From Ramlibacter alkalitolerans (GTDB lineage Bacteria > Pseudomonadota > Gammaproteobacteria > Burkholderiales > Burkholderiaceae_C): 64,000 nt of DNA. The position numbers and the translations under genes are program-made. The stretch is from contig NZ_JAEQND010000008.1 in the NCBI RefSeq assembly GCF_016722765.1, forward strand, positions 124,001 to 188,000. The letters are read 5' to 3'. This document shows positions 1-7,234 of this stretch, one piece after another. The notes beneath the pieces were generated by a model. That model was given only the letters and a program-made list of their open reading frames with translations. It was not told where the DNA came from and did not search any database. Within the stretch, counting starts at the first letter, position 1; each line of letters opens with the position of its first letter.

Positions 1-1680
1 CTGCAGGATGCCGGGCCAGCGCTTGCGGTCCTCGCGGGCGAAGCGGTAGGTGGTGCCCTCGGCCGGCGTGGCCTCCAGGTTGTACAGGTGGCCCGTTTCC
101 TCCTGGAAGGCGACGATGCGCCCGCGCACGTGATCGAGCAGGCGCAGCGCGAAGGCCTCCCCCCATGCGCTCGTGATGTCGTGCGCGCCGTCGCTGAAGT
201 TGCGGATCATCTCGTTGACGCCGTTCACGCCCAGCGTCGAGAAGTGGTTGCGCAGCGTGCCGAGATAGCGTTTGGTGTACGGGAACAGGCCCTGGTCCAT
301 CAGGCGCTGGATCAGCTTGCGCTTGGTCTCCAGGCTTTGCTTGCCCAGATCCAGCAGGCGATCGAGCGCGCGCAGCAGGCCGGCCTCGTCGCCGCGGTGC
401 AGGTAGCCCAGGCGCGCGCAGTTGACGGTGACCACGCCGAGGCTGCCGGTCTGCTCCGCGCTGCCGAACAGGCCGTTGCCGCGCTTGAGCAGTTCACGCA
501 CGTCGAGCTGCAGCCGGCAGCACATGGAGCGGACCATGTTCGGCTCGAGCTCCGAGTTGATGAAGTTCTGGAAGTACGGCAGGCCGTAGCGCGCCGTCAT
601 CTCGAACAGGCGGGTGGCGTTCTCCGACGCCCAGGGGAAGTCGCGCGTGATGTTGTAGGTCGGGATGGGGAAGGTGAAGACGCGGCCCTTGTCGTCGCCC
701 GCCGTCATCACCTCGATGAAGGCGCGGTTGATCATGTCCATCTCGGCGCCCAGCTCGCCGTAGGTGAAGGGCATCTCCTCGCCGCCGATCACGGGCACCT
801 GCTCGCGCAGGTCGTCCGGGCAGGTCCAGTCGAAGGTGAGGTTGGTGAAGGGCGTCTGCGTGCCCCAGCGCGAAGGCACGTTGAGGTTGTGCACCAGCTC
901 CTGGATGCACTGGCGCACCTGGTCGTACGTCATGGCGTCCTTGCGGACGAAGGGCGCCATGTAGATATCGAAGGAGGAGAAGGCCTGCGCGCCGGCCCAC
1001 TCGTTCTGCAGCGTGCCGAGGAAGTTGACCACCTGCCCCACCGCGGACGACATGTGCCGCGCGGGGCCCGCCTCCACCTTGCCCGGCACGCCGTTCAGGC
1101 CCTCGTGCAGCAGGGTGCGCAACGACCAGCCGGCGCAGTAGCCACTGAGCATGTCGAGGTCGTGGATGTGCAGGTCACCGCTGCGGTGCGCCTCGCCGAT
1201 CTCCGGCGTGTACACGTGCGACAGCCAGTAGTTGGCGGTGACCTTGCCGGCCACGTTGAGGATCAGGCCGCCGAGGGAGTAGCCCTGGTTGGCGTTGGCG
1301 TTCACCCGCCAGTCCGACTTCGACAGGTACTCGCTCATGGAGGCATGCACGTCCACCAGCGTCTGCCGGCCCTTGCGCATCGCCGCGTGCTGCTCGCGGT
1401 ACACGATGTAGGCGCGGGCGGTCTTCAGGTGGTTGGCGGCGATCAGCGTCTGCTCCACCACGTCCTGGATCTGCTCGATCTGCGGCGCCTGGCCGTGGAA
1501 GCGGAACATCAGGACTTTGCGCACCTGCGCCGACAGCAGCGCGGCCTCGTCGGCCTCGAATTCGCCGCTGGCGGCGCCGGCGCGCGCCAGGGCGTTCTCG
1601 ATCTTGCGGGCGTCGAAGGGGGCGCGTTCGCCGCTGCGCTTGACGACTTCGCGGGGCGCGGGGTGCAGGGCTGTGTTCAT
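1..1680 (-). CDS. nrdD: Anaerobic (class III) ribonucleoside-triphosphate reductase, 3' end cut by window
   Basis: Reduces ribonucleotides to deoxyribonucleotides without oxygen, using a glycyl radical. 560 residues are visible and the frame runs off the left edge, so the C-terminal glycyl-radical loop is not seen. An ATP-cone fills about residues 9-95 (VVKRSGERAPFDARKI). The catalytic barrel follows with NANQGYSLGG, DLHIHDLDMLSGYCAGWS and a cysteine pair in SMCCRLQLD near residue 384. The start ATG at 1680 has a strong ribosome binding site (AGGAGG at about 1683-1688). The gene is divergent from nthA and has two NrdR boxes upstream. The family is recognised from the sequence. The activase NrdG would be expected downstream, outside the window. 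Confidence 0.95.
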   Translation of the reverse strand, partial: MNTALHPAPREVVKRSGERAPFDARKIENALARAGAASGEFEADEAALLSAQVRKVLMFRFHGQAPQIEQIQDVVEQTLIAANHLKTARAYIVYREQHAAMRKGRQTLVDVHASMSEYLSKSDWRVNANANQGYSLGGLILNVAGKVTANYWLSHVYTPEIGEAHRSGDLHIHDLDMLSGYCAGWSLRTLLHEGLNGVPGKVEAGPARHMSSAVGQVVNFLGTLQNEWAGAQAFSSFDIYMAPFVRKDAMTYDQVRQCIQELVHNLNVPSRWGTQTPFTNLTFDWTCPDDLREQVPVIGGEEMPFTYGELGAEMDMINRAFIEVMTAGDDKGRVFTFPIPTYNITRDFPWASENATRLFEMTARYGLPYFQNFINSELEPNMVRSMCCRLQLDVRELLKRGNGLFGSAEQTGSLGVVTVNCARLGYLHRGDEAGLLRALDRLLDLGKQSLETKRKLIQRLMDQGLFPYTKRYLGTLRNHFSTLGVNGVNEMIRNFSDGAHDITSAWGEAFALRLLDHVRGRIVAFQEETGHLYNLEATPAEGTTYRFAREDRKRWPGILQ

Positions 1681-1699
1681 GGACCTCCTCTTCGCCTGG

Positions 1700-1746
1700 G
1701 CACTAGATGTAGGGGGCGGAGTATGCCGGGGCACTACATCTAGTGT
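1700..1746 (-). promoter_or_regulatory. Tandem NrdR boxes in front of nrdD
   Basis: Two 16-bp sites fit the NrdR consensus acaCwAtATaTwGtgt: gcaCTAgATgTAGggg at 1700-1715 and gcaCTAcATcTAGtgt at 1731-1746. Their centres are 31 bp apart, about three helical turns, which is the usual geometry for this ATP/dATP-sensing repressor. They lie 20-66 bp upstream of the nrdD start. A weak FNR-like inverted repeat (TTGAC-N4-CGCAA) sits just beyond, at 1747-1760. Confidence 0.88.
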
Positions 1747-1782
1747 TTGACGTGACGCAAAAACCGGCGTTCACGGCGGCGA

Positions 1783-1811
1783 TTGCGCCCGCCGGGCGCG
1801 TGCGGCATAGT
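1783..1811 (+). promoter_or_regulatory. Predicted sigma-70 promoter of nthA, short leader
   Basis: TTGCGC at 1783-1788, a 17-bp spacer, then CATAGT at 1806-1811. The expected transcription start falls at about 1818, next to the nthA ATG at 1819, and no Shine-Dalgarno sequence is seen. The nthA mRNA may be leaderless. Confidence 0.45.
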
Positions 1812-1818
1812 CGCTCGC

Positions 1819-2433
1819 ATGGGCGAGCACCACCCTTCCCACGAACACAGCGAACTCGATGCAACCGAGCTGCGGGTGCGCGCGCTGCAGACGATCCTGA
1901 CCGAGAAGGGCTACATCGAGCCGGCGGCGCTCGACGCGATCGTCGAGACCTACCAGACCCGCATCGGCCCGCGCAACGGCGCCCGCGTCGTCGCCAAGGC
2001 CTGGGCCGACCCCGCGTATCTCGACTGGCTGCTGCGCGACGCCTCCGCCGCGATCGCGTCGCTCGGCTACACCGGCCGCCAGGGCGAGCACATGGTGGCG
2101 CTGCCCAACACGGAGCAGGTGCACAACCTGGTGGTGTGCACGCTGTGCAGCTGCTATCCGTGGCCGGTGCTGGGGCTGCCCCCCGTCTGGTACAAGAGTG
2201 CGCCCTACCGCTCGCGCGTGGTGCGCGATCCGCGCGGCGTGCTCGCCGAGTTCGGCGTGACCTTGCCGCCCGGGCAGGAAATCCGCGTCTGGGATTCGAC
2301 CGCGGAAGTGCGCTACCTCGTCATCCCGCTGCGTCCGCCGGGAACCGAGGGCCTCACCGAGGAGGAGCTCGCGGAACTGGTGACGCGCGATTCGATGATA
2401 GGCACCGGCCTGCCCAGGACGCCGGAGCCCTAG
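1819..2433 (+). CDS. nthA: Nitrile hydratase alpha subunit, cobalt type
   Basis: Hydrates nitriles to amides as an alpha/beta heterodimer in the cytoplasm. The 204-residue product carries the metal-claw motif V-C-T-L-C-S-C at residues 106-112 (Cys107, Cys110, Cys112). Threonine after the first cysteine marks the non-corrin cobalt form; iron enzymes have serine there. In the family two of these cysteines become sulfinic and sulfenic acids. The start at 1819 (MGEHHPSH) was chosen because upstream codons overlap the promoter. nthB follows after 8 bp, so the two are co-transcribed. Normal family length. Confidence 0.95.
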   Translation: MGEHHPSHEHSELDATELRVRALQTILTEKGYIEPAALDAIVETYQTRIGPRNGARVVAKAWADPAYLDWLLRDASAAIASLGYTGRQGEHMVALPNTEQVHNLVVCTLCSCYPWPVLGLPPVWYKSAPYRSRVVRDPRGVLAEFGVTLPPGQEIRVWDSTAEVRYLVIPLRPPGTEGLTEEELAELVTRDSMIGTGLPRTPEP

Positions 2434-2441
2434 GCACGAGC

Positions 2442-3107
2442 ATGTCCGCCCCCTACACCAGCTACTCCGACCTCGGCGGCCGCACCGGCTTCGGCCCCAT
2501 CGAGCCCGAAGACGAGGACGTGCGCTTCCACGCGGACTGGGAGCCGGCCGCGCTCGCCCTCGTGCTGGCGATGGGCGCCACCGGAAGCTGGAACATCGAC
2601 ATGAGCCGCGCGGCGCGCGAGACGCTGCCGCACTACCTGCGCCTGTCGTACTACCAGATCTGGCTGGCCGCGCTGGAAAAGCTGATGCTCGAACGCGGGC
2701 AAGTGCACCCCGACGAGCTCGCGGCGGGGCACATGCTGCACCCGCCGGTGCCGCTCGCGCGGGTGCTGCGACGCGAGCAGGTGCCGTCCGTCCTCGCGGC
2801 CGGCTCGCCGACCTTGCGGGACGCTGGCCCTCCCGCGCGCTTCGCGCCCGGCGACCGCGTGCGGACCCGGGCCCATGCCGTGCCGCATCACACGCGCCTG
2901 CCCGGCTACGCGCGCGGCAAGGTGGGCACGATCGCCAAGGTCCACGGCGCGCACGTGTTCGCCGATGTGCATGCGCAAGGCCTGGGCGAAGACCCGCAGA
3001 CCCTCTACACGGTCGTGTTCGAGGCCAGCGAACTGTGGGGCGCGGATGCGGCGCCCGGCGTGCGGGTCTCGATCGACGCCTGGGAGACCTACCTGGATCT
3101 TGCGTGA
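2442..3107 (+). CDS. nthB: Nitrile hydratase beta subunit
   Basis: Partner of the alpha subunit; the active site lies at the subunit interface. 221 residues. The N-terminal helical part begins with a GG-R-TGFGP-I segment (residues 11-20) and contains HADWEPAALAL and RLSYYQIWLAALEKLM. The C-terminal SH3-like barrel has FAPGDRVRTR and LPGYARGKVG, then ends with LYTVVFEASELWG. Both halves match the family. The start lies 8 bp after the nthA stop. The accessory gene that normally follows is not next but about 1.4 kb downstream (4501). Confidence 0.94.
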   Translation: MSAPYTSYSDLGGRTGFGPIEPEDEDVRFHADWEPAALALVLAMGATGSWNIDMSRAARETLPHYLRLSYYQIWLAALEKLMLERGQVHPDELAAGHMLHPPVPLARVLRREQVPSVLAAGSPTLRDAGPPARFAPGDRVRTRAHAVPHHTRLPGYARGKVGTIAKVHGAHVFADVHAQGLGEDPQTLYTVVFEASELWGADAAPGVRVSIDAWETYLDLA

Positions 3108-3142
3108 GGCGGGCATCGCCTACACTGCCGGGCATCAAAACG

Positions 3143-3502
3143 ATGTCCAGCTCTCCAAGATCGATTCCGCAGGCCGTCCACGAGGCGCTGGCCGCCCTGG
3201 AGCGCTACCAGTTGCACCTGCGCCAGGTGGCCGCGGCCCGGATCGACCCGGAGCTCTATCACCAGGTCTCGCTCGACATCCACGAAGTGCGCCGCTGCTG
3301 CCACGCCTTGCCGGCGCTCTCGGCCGGCTGGGTGGCGCTGCTGATCGCGCATGCCGAGCTCTCGCAGGCGCTCTGGCGCGCGGGCCAGCCGCAAGGCGCC
3401 CCCGGCGCGGAGGAACGGCAGCAACTGCTGGGCCACGTGCTCGCGTGCGTGCGTGCGCTGCAGGCGCAGTGCATGGAACTGGCCGCGCCGCACCGCCAGT
3501 AG
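3143..3502 (+). CDS. Small helical protein of unknown function (DPELY family A)
   Basis: 119 residues, predicted all helical, no signal peptide or membrane segment. I do not recognise a named family. It is clearly related to the protein at 4910-5272: both share the order LR, DPELY, ALP-LSA-W, LLI, EL, ALW and a C-terminal LL-x-V stretch. It begins 35 bp after nthB, on the same strand, so it may be co-transcribed with the nitrile hydratase. A TACACT hexamer at 3121-3126 could also give it its own promoter. The ATG at 3143 was preferred to an upstream start at 3035 that would overlap nthB. Function unknown. Confidence 0.7.
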   Translation: MSSSPRSIPQAVHEALAALERYQLHLRQVAAARIDPELYHQVSLDIHEVRRCCHALPALSAGWVALLIAHAELSQALWRAGQPQGAPGAEERQQLLGHVLACVRALQAQCMELAAPHRQ

Positions 3503-3514
3503 CGGGGCCGACGG

Positions 3515-3718
3515 CTAGGCGAGTTGCGCGCGCAGGCGGTCGATCTCCTCCGTCAGCAGGGTCGCCGTGCGCACCATGGCCTCGGCGCCCGGAGCGCCAT
3601 GCAGGCGCCGCGCCTCCGCGACCTGCTGCTGGCACCGGGCCAGGGTGGCTTCGAGCCGGGCCAGCCCTTCGCGCAGGGCGTGCTCGCCGGCTGCGTGACT
3701 GTGTGCGCCTTCGTACAT
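3515..3718 (-). CDS. Small coiled-coil protein, hypothetical
   Basis: 67 residues, mostly one or two amphipathic helices (LREGLARLEATLARCQQQVA and LLTEEIDRLRAQLA), with a histidine-bearing N-terminus. No family recognised. It ends 12 bp from the convergent 3143-3502 gene and is divergent from the Crp/Fnr-type regulator. A TATAGT hexamer on the minus strand lies just upstream of its start. Coding potential is plausible from codon position bias but not proven. Confidence 0.5.
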   Translation of the reverse strand: MYEGAHSHAAGEHALREGLARLEATLARCQQQVAEARRLHGAPGAEAMVRTATLLTEEIDRLRAQLA

Positions 3719-3723
3719 AGGAA

Positions 3724-3753
3724 CACTATAAGGGAGCGCTTGGCGCTATAACG
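3724..3753. promoter_or_regulatory. Divergent promoter region with inverted repeat
   Basis: Between the small coiled-coil gene and the Crp/Fnr-type gene. TATAGT reads on the minus strand and TATAAC on the plus strand. They flank the inverted repeat AGCGC-TTG-GCGCT at 3735-3747. This arrangement could be an operator for the adjacent regulator, which is inference only. Confidence 0.35.
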
Positions 3754-3787
3754 TGGACCCGACCCCTCCCCCCGCAAAAACCAGCGC

Positions 3788-4504
3788 ATGGACACTGTGC
3801 ATTCCGAACTGCGCGGCAACCGCCTGCTCGCGCTCCTCGACGACGAAACGCTGCGGACGATCGCGCCCCGCCTGGTCCCGGTGCCGCTGCCGCTGCGCGA
3901 GGACCTGTACCTCGAACAGGCGCCGATGACGCACGCCTGGTTCCCGACCGCAGGCGTGCTGTCGGTCCTCGGCGCCGCGGCCGCCCAGACCGACGTCGAG
4001 GTGGCCACGATCGGCAGCGAAGGCGTGCTCGGGGTCGGTGTGCTGCTGGGCGCCGAGCTGAGCTTCGGCCGGGTCTTCGTGCAGGTCGAAGGCACCGGCT
4101 GGCGCATGAGCGCTGGCGACCTGCGCGAGTGCGCCGCCACCCAGCCGGCCTTCAACCGCGTGCTGCACCGCTACGCCAATGCATTGATGGTGCAGATCGC
4201 GCAGGGCACCGCCTGCAACCGCGCCCACGCGGTGGAGCAGCGCTGCGCGCGCTGGCTGCTGCAGACGCACGACCGCGTGCGCGGCGACGAATTCGACCTC
4301 ACGCAGGAATTCCTGGCCCAGATGCTGGGCGAGCGGCGCGCCACGGTGAACCAGGTGGCCGGCTCGCTGCAGCAGCGCGGCCTGATCCGCTACAGCCGCG
4401 GCCACATCCACGTGACCGACCGCGAGGGCCTGGAAGCCGCGGCCTGCCGCTGCTACGGTTTCGTGCGCGCCGAGTTCGCCCGCATGTTGTCGGCACCCGC
4501 ATGA
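3788..4504 (+). CDS. Crp/Fnr-family transcriptional regulator
   Basis: 238 residues. The N-terminal cyclic-nucleotide-binding-like beta roll covers about residues 25-135 (VATIGSEGVLGVGVLLG), followed by a long dimer helix and a C-terminal winged helix (DLTQEFLAQMLGERRATVNQ, recognition helix RATVNQVAGSLQQRG). The cysteines that hold an iron-sulfur cluster in FNR are not present near the N-terminus, and the cAMP-binding arginine-serine pair is not obvious, so the ligand is unknown. Its stop overlaps the start of the nitrile hydratase accessory gene (ATGA), so the two are translationally coupled. It may control the nitrile hydratase genes or itself. Confidence 0.88.
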   Translation: MDTVHSELRGNRLLALLDDETLRTIAPRLVPVPLPLREDLYLEQAPMTHAWFPTAGVLSVLGAAAAQTDVEVATIGSEGVLGVGVLLGAELSFGRVFVQVEGTGWRMSAGDLRECAATQPAFNRVLHRYANALMVQIAQGTACNRAHAVEQRCARWLLQTHDRVRGDEFDLTQEFLAQMLGERRATVNQVAGSLQQRGLIRYSRGHIHVTDREGLEAAACRCYGFVRAEFARMLSAPA

Positions 4505-4863
4505 GCCTCAGCCGGCTTCCCGGACTGCCGCGCGACGAGGGCGGCCCCGTGTTCCGCGCTCCCTGGCAGGCGCAGGCGTTCGCGATGACGCTGGCGCTGT
4601 ACGAGCGCGGCCTGTTCTCCTGGACCGAGTGGGCCCAGGCGCTCGCGCTGCGCATCCAGGCCGCGCCGGCGCAAGCGGGGGAGGACGCCACCGATGCCTA
4701 CTACCGGCAGTGGCTGGAGGCGCTGGAGCGGATCGTGGCGGACAAGGGGGCGTCCTCCTCGCCGGAACTGCACCGCTACCAGCAAGCCTGGGACCACGCC
4801 GCCGACCGCACGCCGCACGGCCAGCCGATCGAGCTGCAGGCCTCGGACTTCCCGGAGCCGTAG
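4501..4863 (+). CDS. Nitrile hydratase accessory (activator) protein
   Basis: 120 residues, resembling the beta-subunit N-terminal fold used by cobalt nitrile hydratase activators, which deliver cobalt to the alpha subunit by subunit exchange. Diagnostic stretches are LPRDEGGPVFRAPWQAQAFA, LYERGLFSWTEWAQALA, YYRQWLEALERIV and the C-terminal TPHGQPIEL. It overlaps the Crp/Fnr-type gene by 4 bp. In most relatives this gene directly follows nthB; here three unrelated genes lie between, one on the opposite strand, so its expression may be set by the regulator rather than by nthAB transcription. Confidence 0.88.
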   Translation: MSLSRLPGLPRDEGGPVFRAPWQAQAFAMTLALYERGLFSWTEWAQALALRIQAAPAQAGEDATDAYYRQWLEALERIVADKGASSSPELHRYQQAWDHAADRTPHGQPIELQASDFPEP

Positions 4864-4909
4864 CCTTACCGGCCTGCCGATCCGCCGAGACGGCTGCCGT
4901 CGAACGCCT

Positions 4910-5272
4910 TCAGAGGCTGACGCGCTCGCCCGTGGCCATGTACTCGCCGCACTGGCGCCGCACCTCGTCGATCAGGAGCTGGTGGCGCGCATGGTAGGCG
5001 ACCACCCGGCCGTTCACGCGGCAGGGTGCGGTGAGCGTCCACAGCGCATGCGTGAGTTCGACCCGGGTGATCAGCAGTTCAGTCCAGCTTGCCGACAACA
5101 GCGGCAGTGCGCTCGCCTTCATCTGCAACTCGTCGAAGCGGTTCGACAGCGCCCGGTACAGCTCCGGGTCCCAGCGGCCCTGCAGGAGCGTGCGCAGTCC
5201 GTCCTCGTACTCGGTGAGCTGCCGCGCGAGTTCGGCCGCAACCGCTGCCTGTTCGGGGGAGTGCGAGATCAT
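4910..5272 (-). CDS. Small helical protein of unknown function (DPELY family B)
   Basis: 120 residues, predicted helical, cytosolic. It is homologous to the 3143-3502 product: L-x-x-Y, LR, DPELY, ALP-LSA-W, LLI, EL, HALW and HQLL-x-x-V align in order with similar spacing. It ends convergently with the nitrile hydratase accessory gene. Its ATG (5272-5270) overlaps the TGA of the HAD gene (5271-5269), and it also has its own good promoter inside the HAD tail. Function unknown; the pair flanking the nitrile hydratase locus suggests a duplicated accessory role, which is inference. Confidence 0.72.
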   Translation of the reverse strand: MISHSPEQAAVAAELARQLTEYEDGLRTLLQGRWDPELYRALSNRFDELQMKASALPLLSASWTELLITRVELTHALWTLTAPCRVNGRVVAYHARHQLLIDEVRRQCGEYMATGERVSL

Positions 5273-5898
5273 GGGCGCGGCTTCCCTGGGGATGAGCTGG
5301 CCACTTTACAAGTCGGGAACAGCCGCCCGCAAGCCGCTCCGTCGCTCCAGGGATGAGAAATTTCCTTCACCGGATCTTCCCTGGAACCGGGACGCACCGG
5401 TGTCCCACCCTGCGCCGCCGACCGGATCGCGGGGAACAGGCCGGCGAGTTCCTGCAGGACCTGGTCTACGTCGCGGAAATGGATGAAGATGCCGCCGGCC
5501 TGCTCCCACAGGTGCCGGTACTTGAGGGTGTCGTCCACCAGCACGTCGCCGTCCGCGCAGTGCTTGCGCTTGTCCACCGCCAGGCAGGTGATGATCTTCG
5601 TGCCCGGGAAATGCCGTTCGGCCCAGCGGACCTTCTGCCCCGCGGCCCAATTGCCGCGAGGCAGGCCGGTGAGGATGATCGGATGCAGGTGGCGCACCGC
5701 GGCGAACAGCTCGGTGGCGCGGGGCATCAGGGGCAGGTGGAAGAAGAACTCCGGCGCCTGCGCCAGCCGCTCCCACAGGTGCGCCCGCCCGTGCCGTGCC
5801 TCGTAGACGGGCAGCGGCACGCCGAGCACGCGTTCCGCACCGTGGTCGAAGTCGGCCAGCACGCCATCGCAGTCCAGGTACAGCTGTCGCTCGCGCAT
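5269..5898 (-). CDS. HAD-superfamily hydrolase, 5'-nucleotidase-like
   Basis: 209 residues. Motif I is LDCDGVLADFD near the N-terminus (nucleophile Asp and general-acid Asp), motif II is IILTGLP, a lysine lies in KVRWAERHF, and the acidic motif is DVLVDDTLKY. This fits cytosolic phosphatases of the deoxyribonucleotidase-like HAD group. The core ends near residue 157 (LQELAGLFPA). The last 50 residues are low-complexity, do not resemble the family and overlap a promoter, so the reading frame may have been extended by loss of an earlier stop. Substrate not predictable. Confidence 0.82.
   Translation of the reverse strand: MRERQLYLDCDGVLADFDHGAERVLGVPLPVYEARHGRAHLWERLAQAPEFFFHLPLMPRATELFAAVRHLHPIILTGLPRGNWAAGQKVRWAERHFPGTKIITCLAVDKRKHCADGDVLVDDTLKYRHLWEQAGGIFIHFRDVDQVLQELAGLFPAIRSAAQGGTPVRPGSREDPVKEISHPWSDGAACGRLFPTCKVASSSPGKPRP
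5305..5332 (-). promoter_or_regulatory. Predicted sigma-70 promoter inside the HAD gene tail
   Basis: On the minus strand TTGCGG (5332-5327), a 16-bp spacer, then TGTAAA (5310-5305). It would start transcripts near 5298, about 25 nt before the ATG of the 4910-5272 gene. It lies inside the last 50 codons of the HAD gene. Confidence 0.45.
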
Positions 5899-5977
5899 GC
5901 CGAAGATTCTGCGCAGCGGCCGCGCTGCCCGGCGTCATCCCGGCCCGGCGCCGGGTGCGCAGGATCGCTGACGCGTG

Positions 5978-7051
5978 TCAGTCGGCGACCGGTGCCGTCG
6001 CCCGTCCTGCGCGCCACCAGGAAAGCGTGCGCGCCAGCGCCGTCGCGCTCCAGGCCAGCAGGCCGAGGATGAGGAACACCGTGTCGAGCGGCGCCAGCAG
6101 GCCGGCAGTGATGTGGCTGTCCATGTGGTGGGTGGCGGCGGAATACATGCCCAGCGGGAACACCATGCTCCAGTCCAGTCCCTCGGGACGGAGGGGGTCG
6201 CGGCGCAGCACGTAGCGCCACAAGGTGAGCGCCACCAGCAGCGGCAGCCACCACGTCCCCGTGGCCCAGTACAGGAGGGTGAAGCCCTTGAGGAAAGGCA
6301 GCAGCTCCGCCAGCCAGGGCGCCTGTGCCGCATCGGCGACGAGCTGGGCCCCGGCCAGCGTGGAGATCGCCATCGCGCCCATGTTGATCCACGACGGCGG
6401 CGTGAGGTCCGCCGGCGCGAAGGGCAGGAACACGGCGCGATGGAAGATCAGCGCCATCAGCCACGTGTACAGCATGCCGCCGAACAGCCACATGCACAGT
6501 GCGAGCAGGTCGAGCTGCAGCCGCAGGGGCGGCGCGACATGCGCGGACAGCAGGGCCGCATCCACCGCGACGGACTGGCATGCGACCACCGCGAGCAGCC
6601 ACCCGCCCCCGACCACGCGTTCCACGGGCTGCTTGTCCCGGCTGGTGATGACCGCCGCGAAGACGCCGTAGCTCAGGACCCCCCACGTCGCAAGGGCCAG
6701 CGTGGCGAAGAGCCAGGCCAGGGTGAAGCTCACTTCCAGCAGCAGGAAGCCGCCGGCCAGCACGCCGGTGCCCGCCACCGCCGTGAAGAACACGGGCGCG
6801 CGCAGCGGGCTTGCCATGTCCTGCGCCACGGCGCGAGGCCAGCGCGCGAGCCGCCACAGCGACAGCCCCGCCAGCAGCAGCCACGCGAGCACGTCGCACT
6901 CGAACAGCAGCAGCGACAGCCGCGACCATCCCTGCTGGCGCGCGGCCACGGCGAGGATGCCGGTGGCCATCACGAAGGAAAACGAGGGCTGCAGGTGCAG
7001 CCGCGGCGGGCGGAGATGGAAAGCCATCGAGGAGGCTGGGTGACGCAGCAT
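5978..7051 (-). CDS. TehA/SLAC1-type anion channel or dicarboxylate transporter
   Basis: 357 residues with about ten hydrophobic membrane helices, matching the voltage-dependent anion channel / C4-dicarboxylate transporter family (TehA, Mae1, SLAC1). The N-terminal FSFVMATGILAVAARQQG segment matches the first family helix (F-x-x-VMATGI-x-x) and GMYSAATHHM precedes the last helices. Acts in the inner membrane. The exact start is uncertain (7051 or 7027); neither has a clear ribosome binding site. Substrate could be tellurite, organic acid or inorganic anion; the sequence does not decide. Confidence 0.85.
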   Translation of the reverse strand: MLRHPASSMAFHLRPPRLHLQPSFSFVMATGILAVAARQQGWSRLSLLLFECDVLAWLLLAGLSLWRLARWPRAVAQDMASPLRAPVFFTAVAGTGVLAGGFLLLEVSFTLAWLFATLALATWGVLSYGVFAAVITSRDKQPVERVVGGGWLLAVVACQSVAVDAALLSAHVAPPLRLQLDLLALCMWLFGGMLYTWLMALIFHRAVFLPFAPADLTPPSWINMGAMAISTLAGAQLVADAAQAPWLAELLPFLKGFTLLYWATGTWWLPLLVALTLWRYVLRRDPLRPEGLDWSMVFPLGMYSAATHHMDSHITAGLLAPLDTVFLILGLLAWSATALARTLSWWRAGRATAPVAD

Positions 7052-7234
7052 GGCAGGCGCGGAGAACGCCGATGTTAGCCAGCGCAGGTCACGCCCATCC
7101 GCGAAACGGGTCGAAACACATTTAACGCACCTCGTGGAATAAGCACCAAGGTGCCCGCATTTCGCGCAAGCAGTACGCCCCCCCGGTCACCACCTGACCT
7201 CCCCCGCGCCGGGCCGCGTGCCTAGCATGGACCC

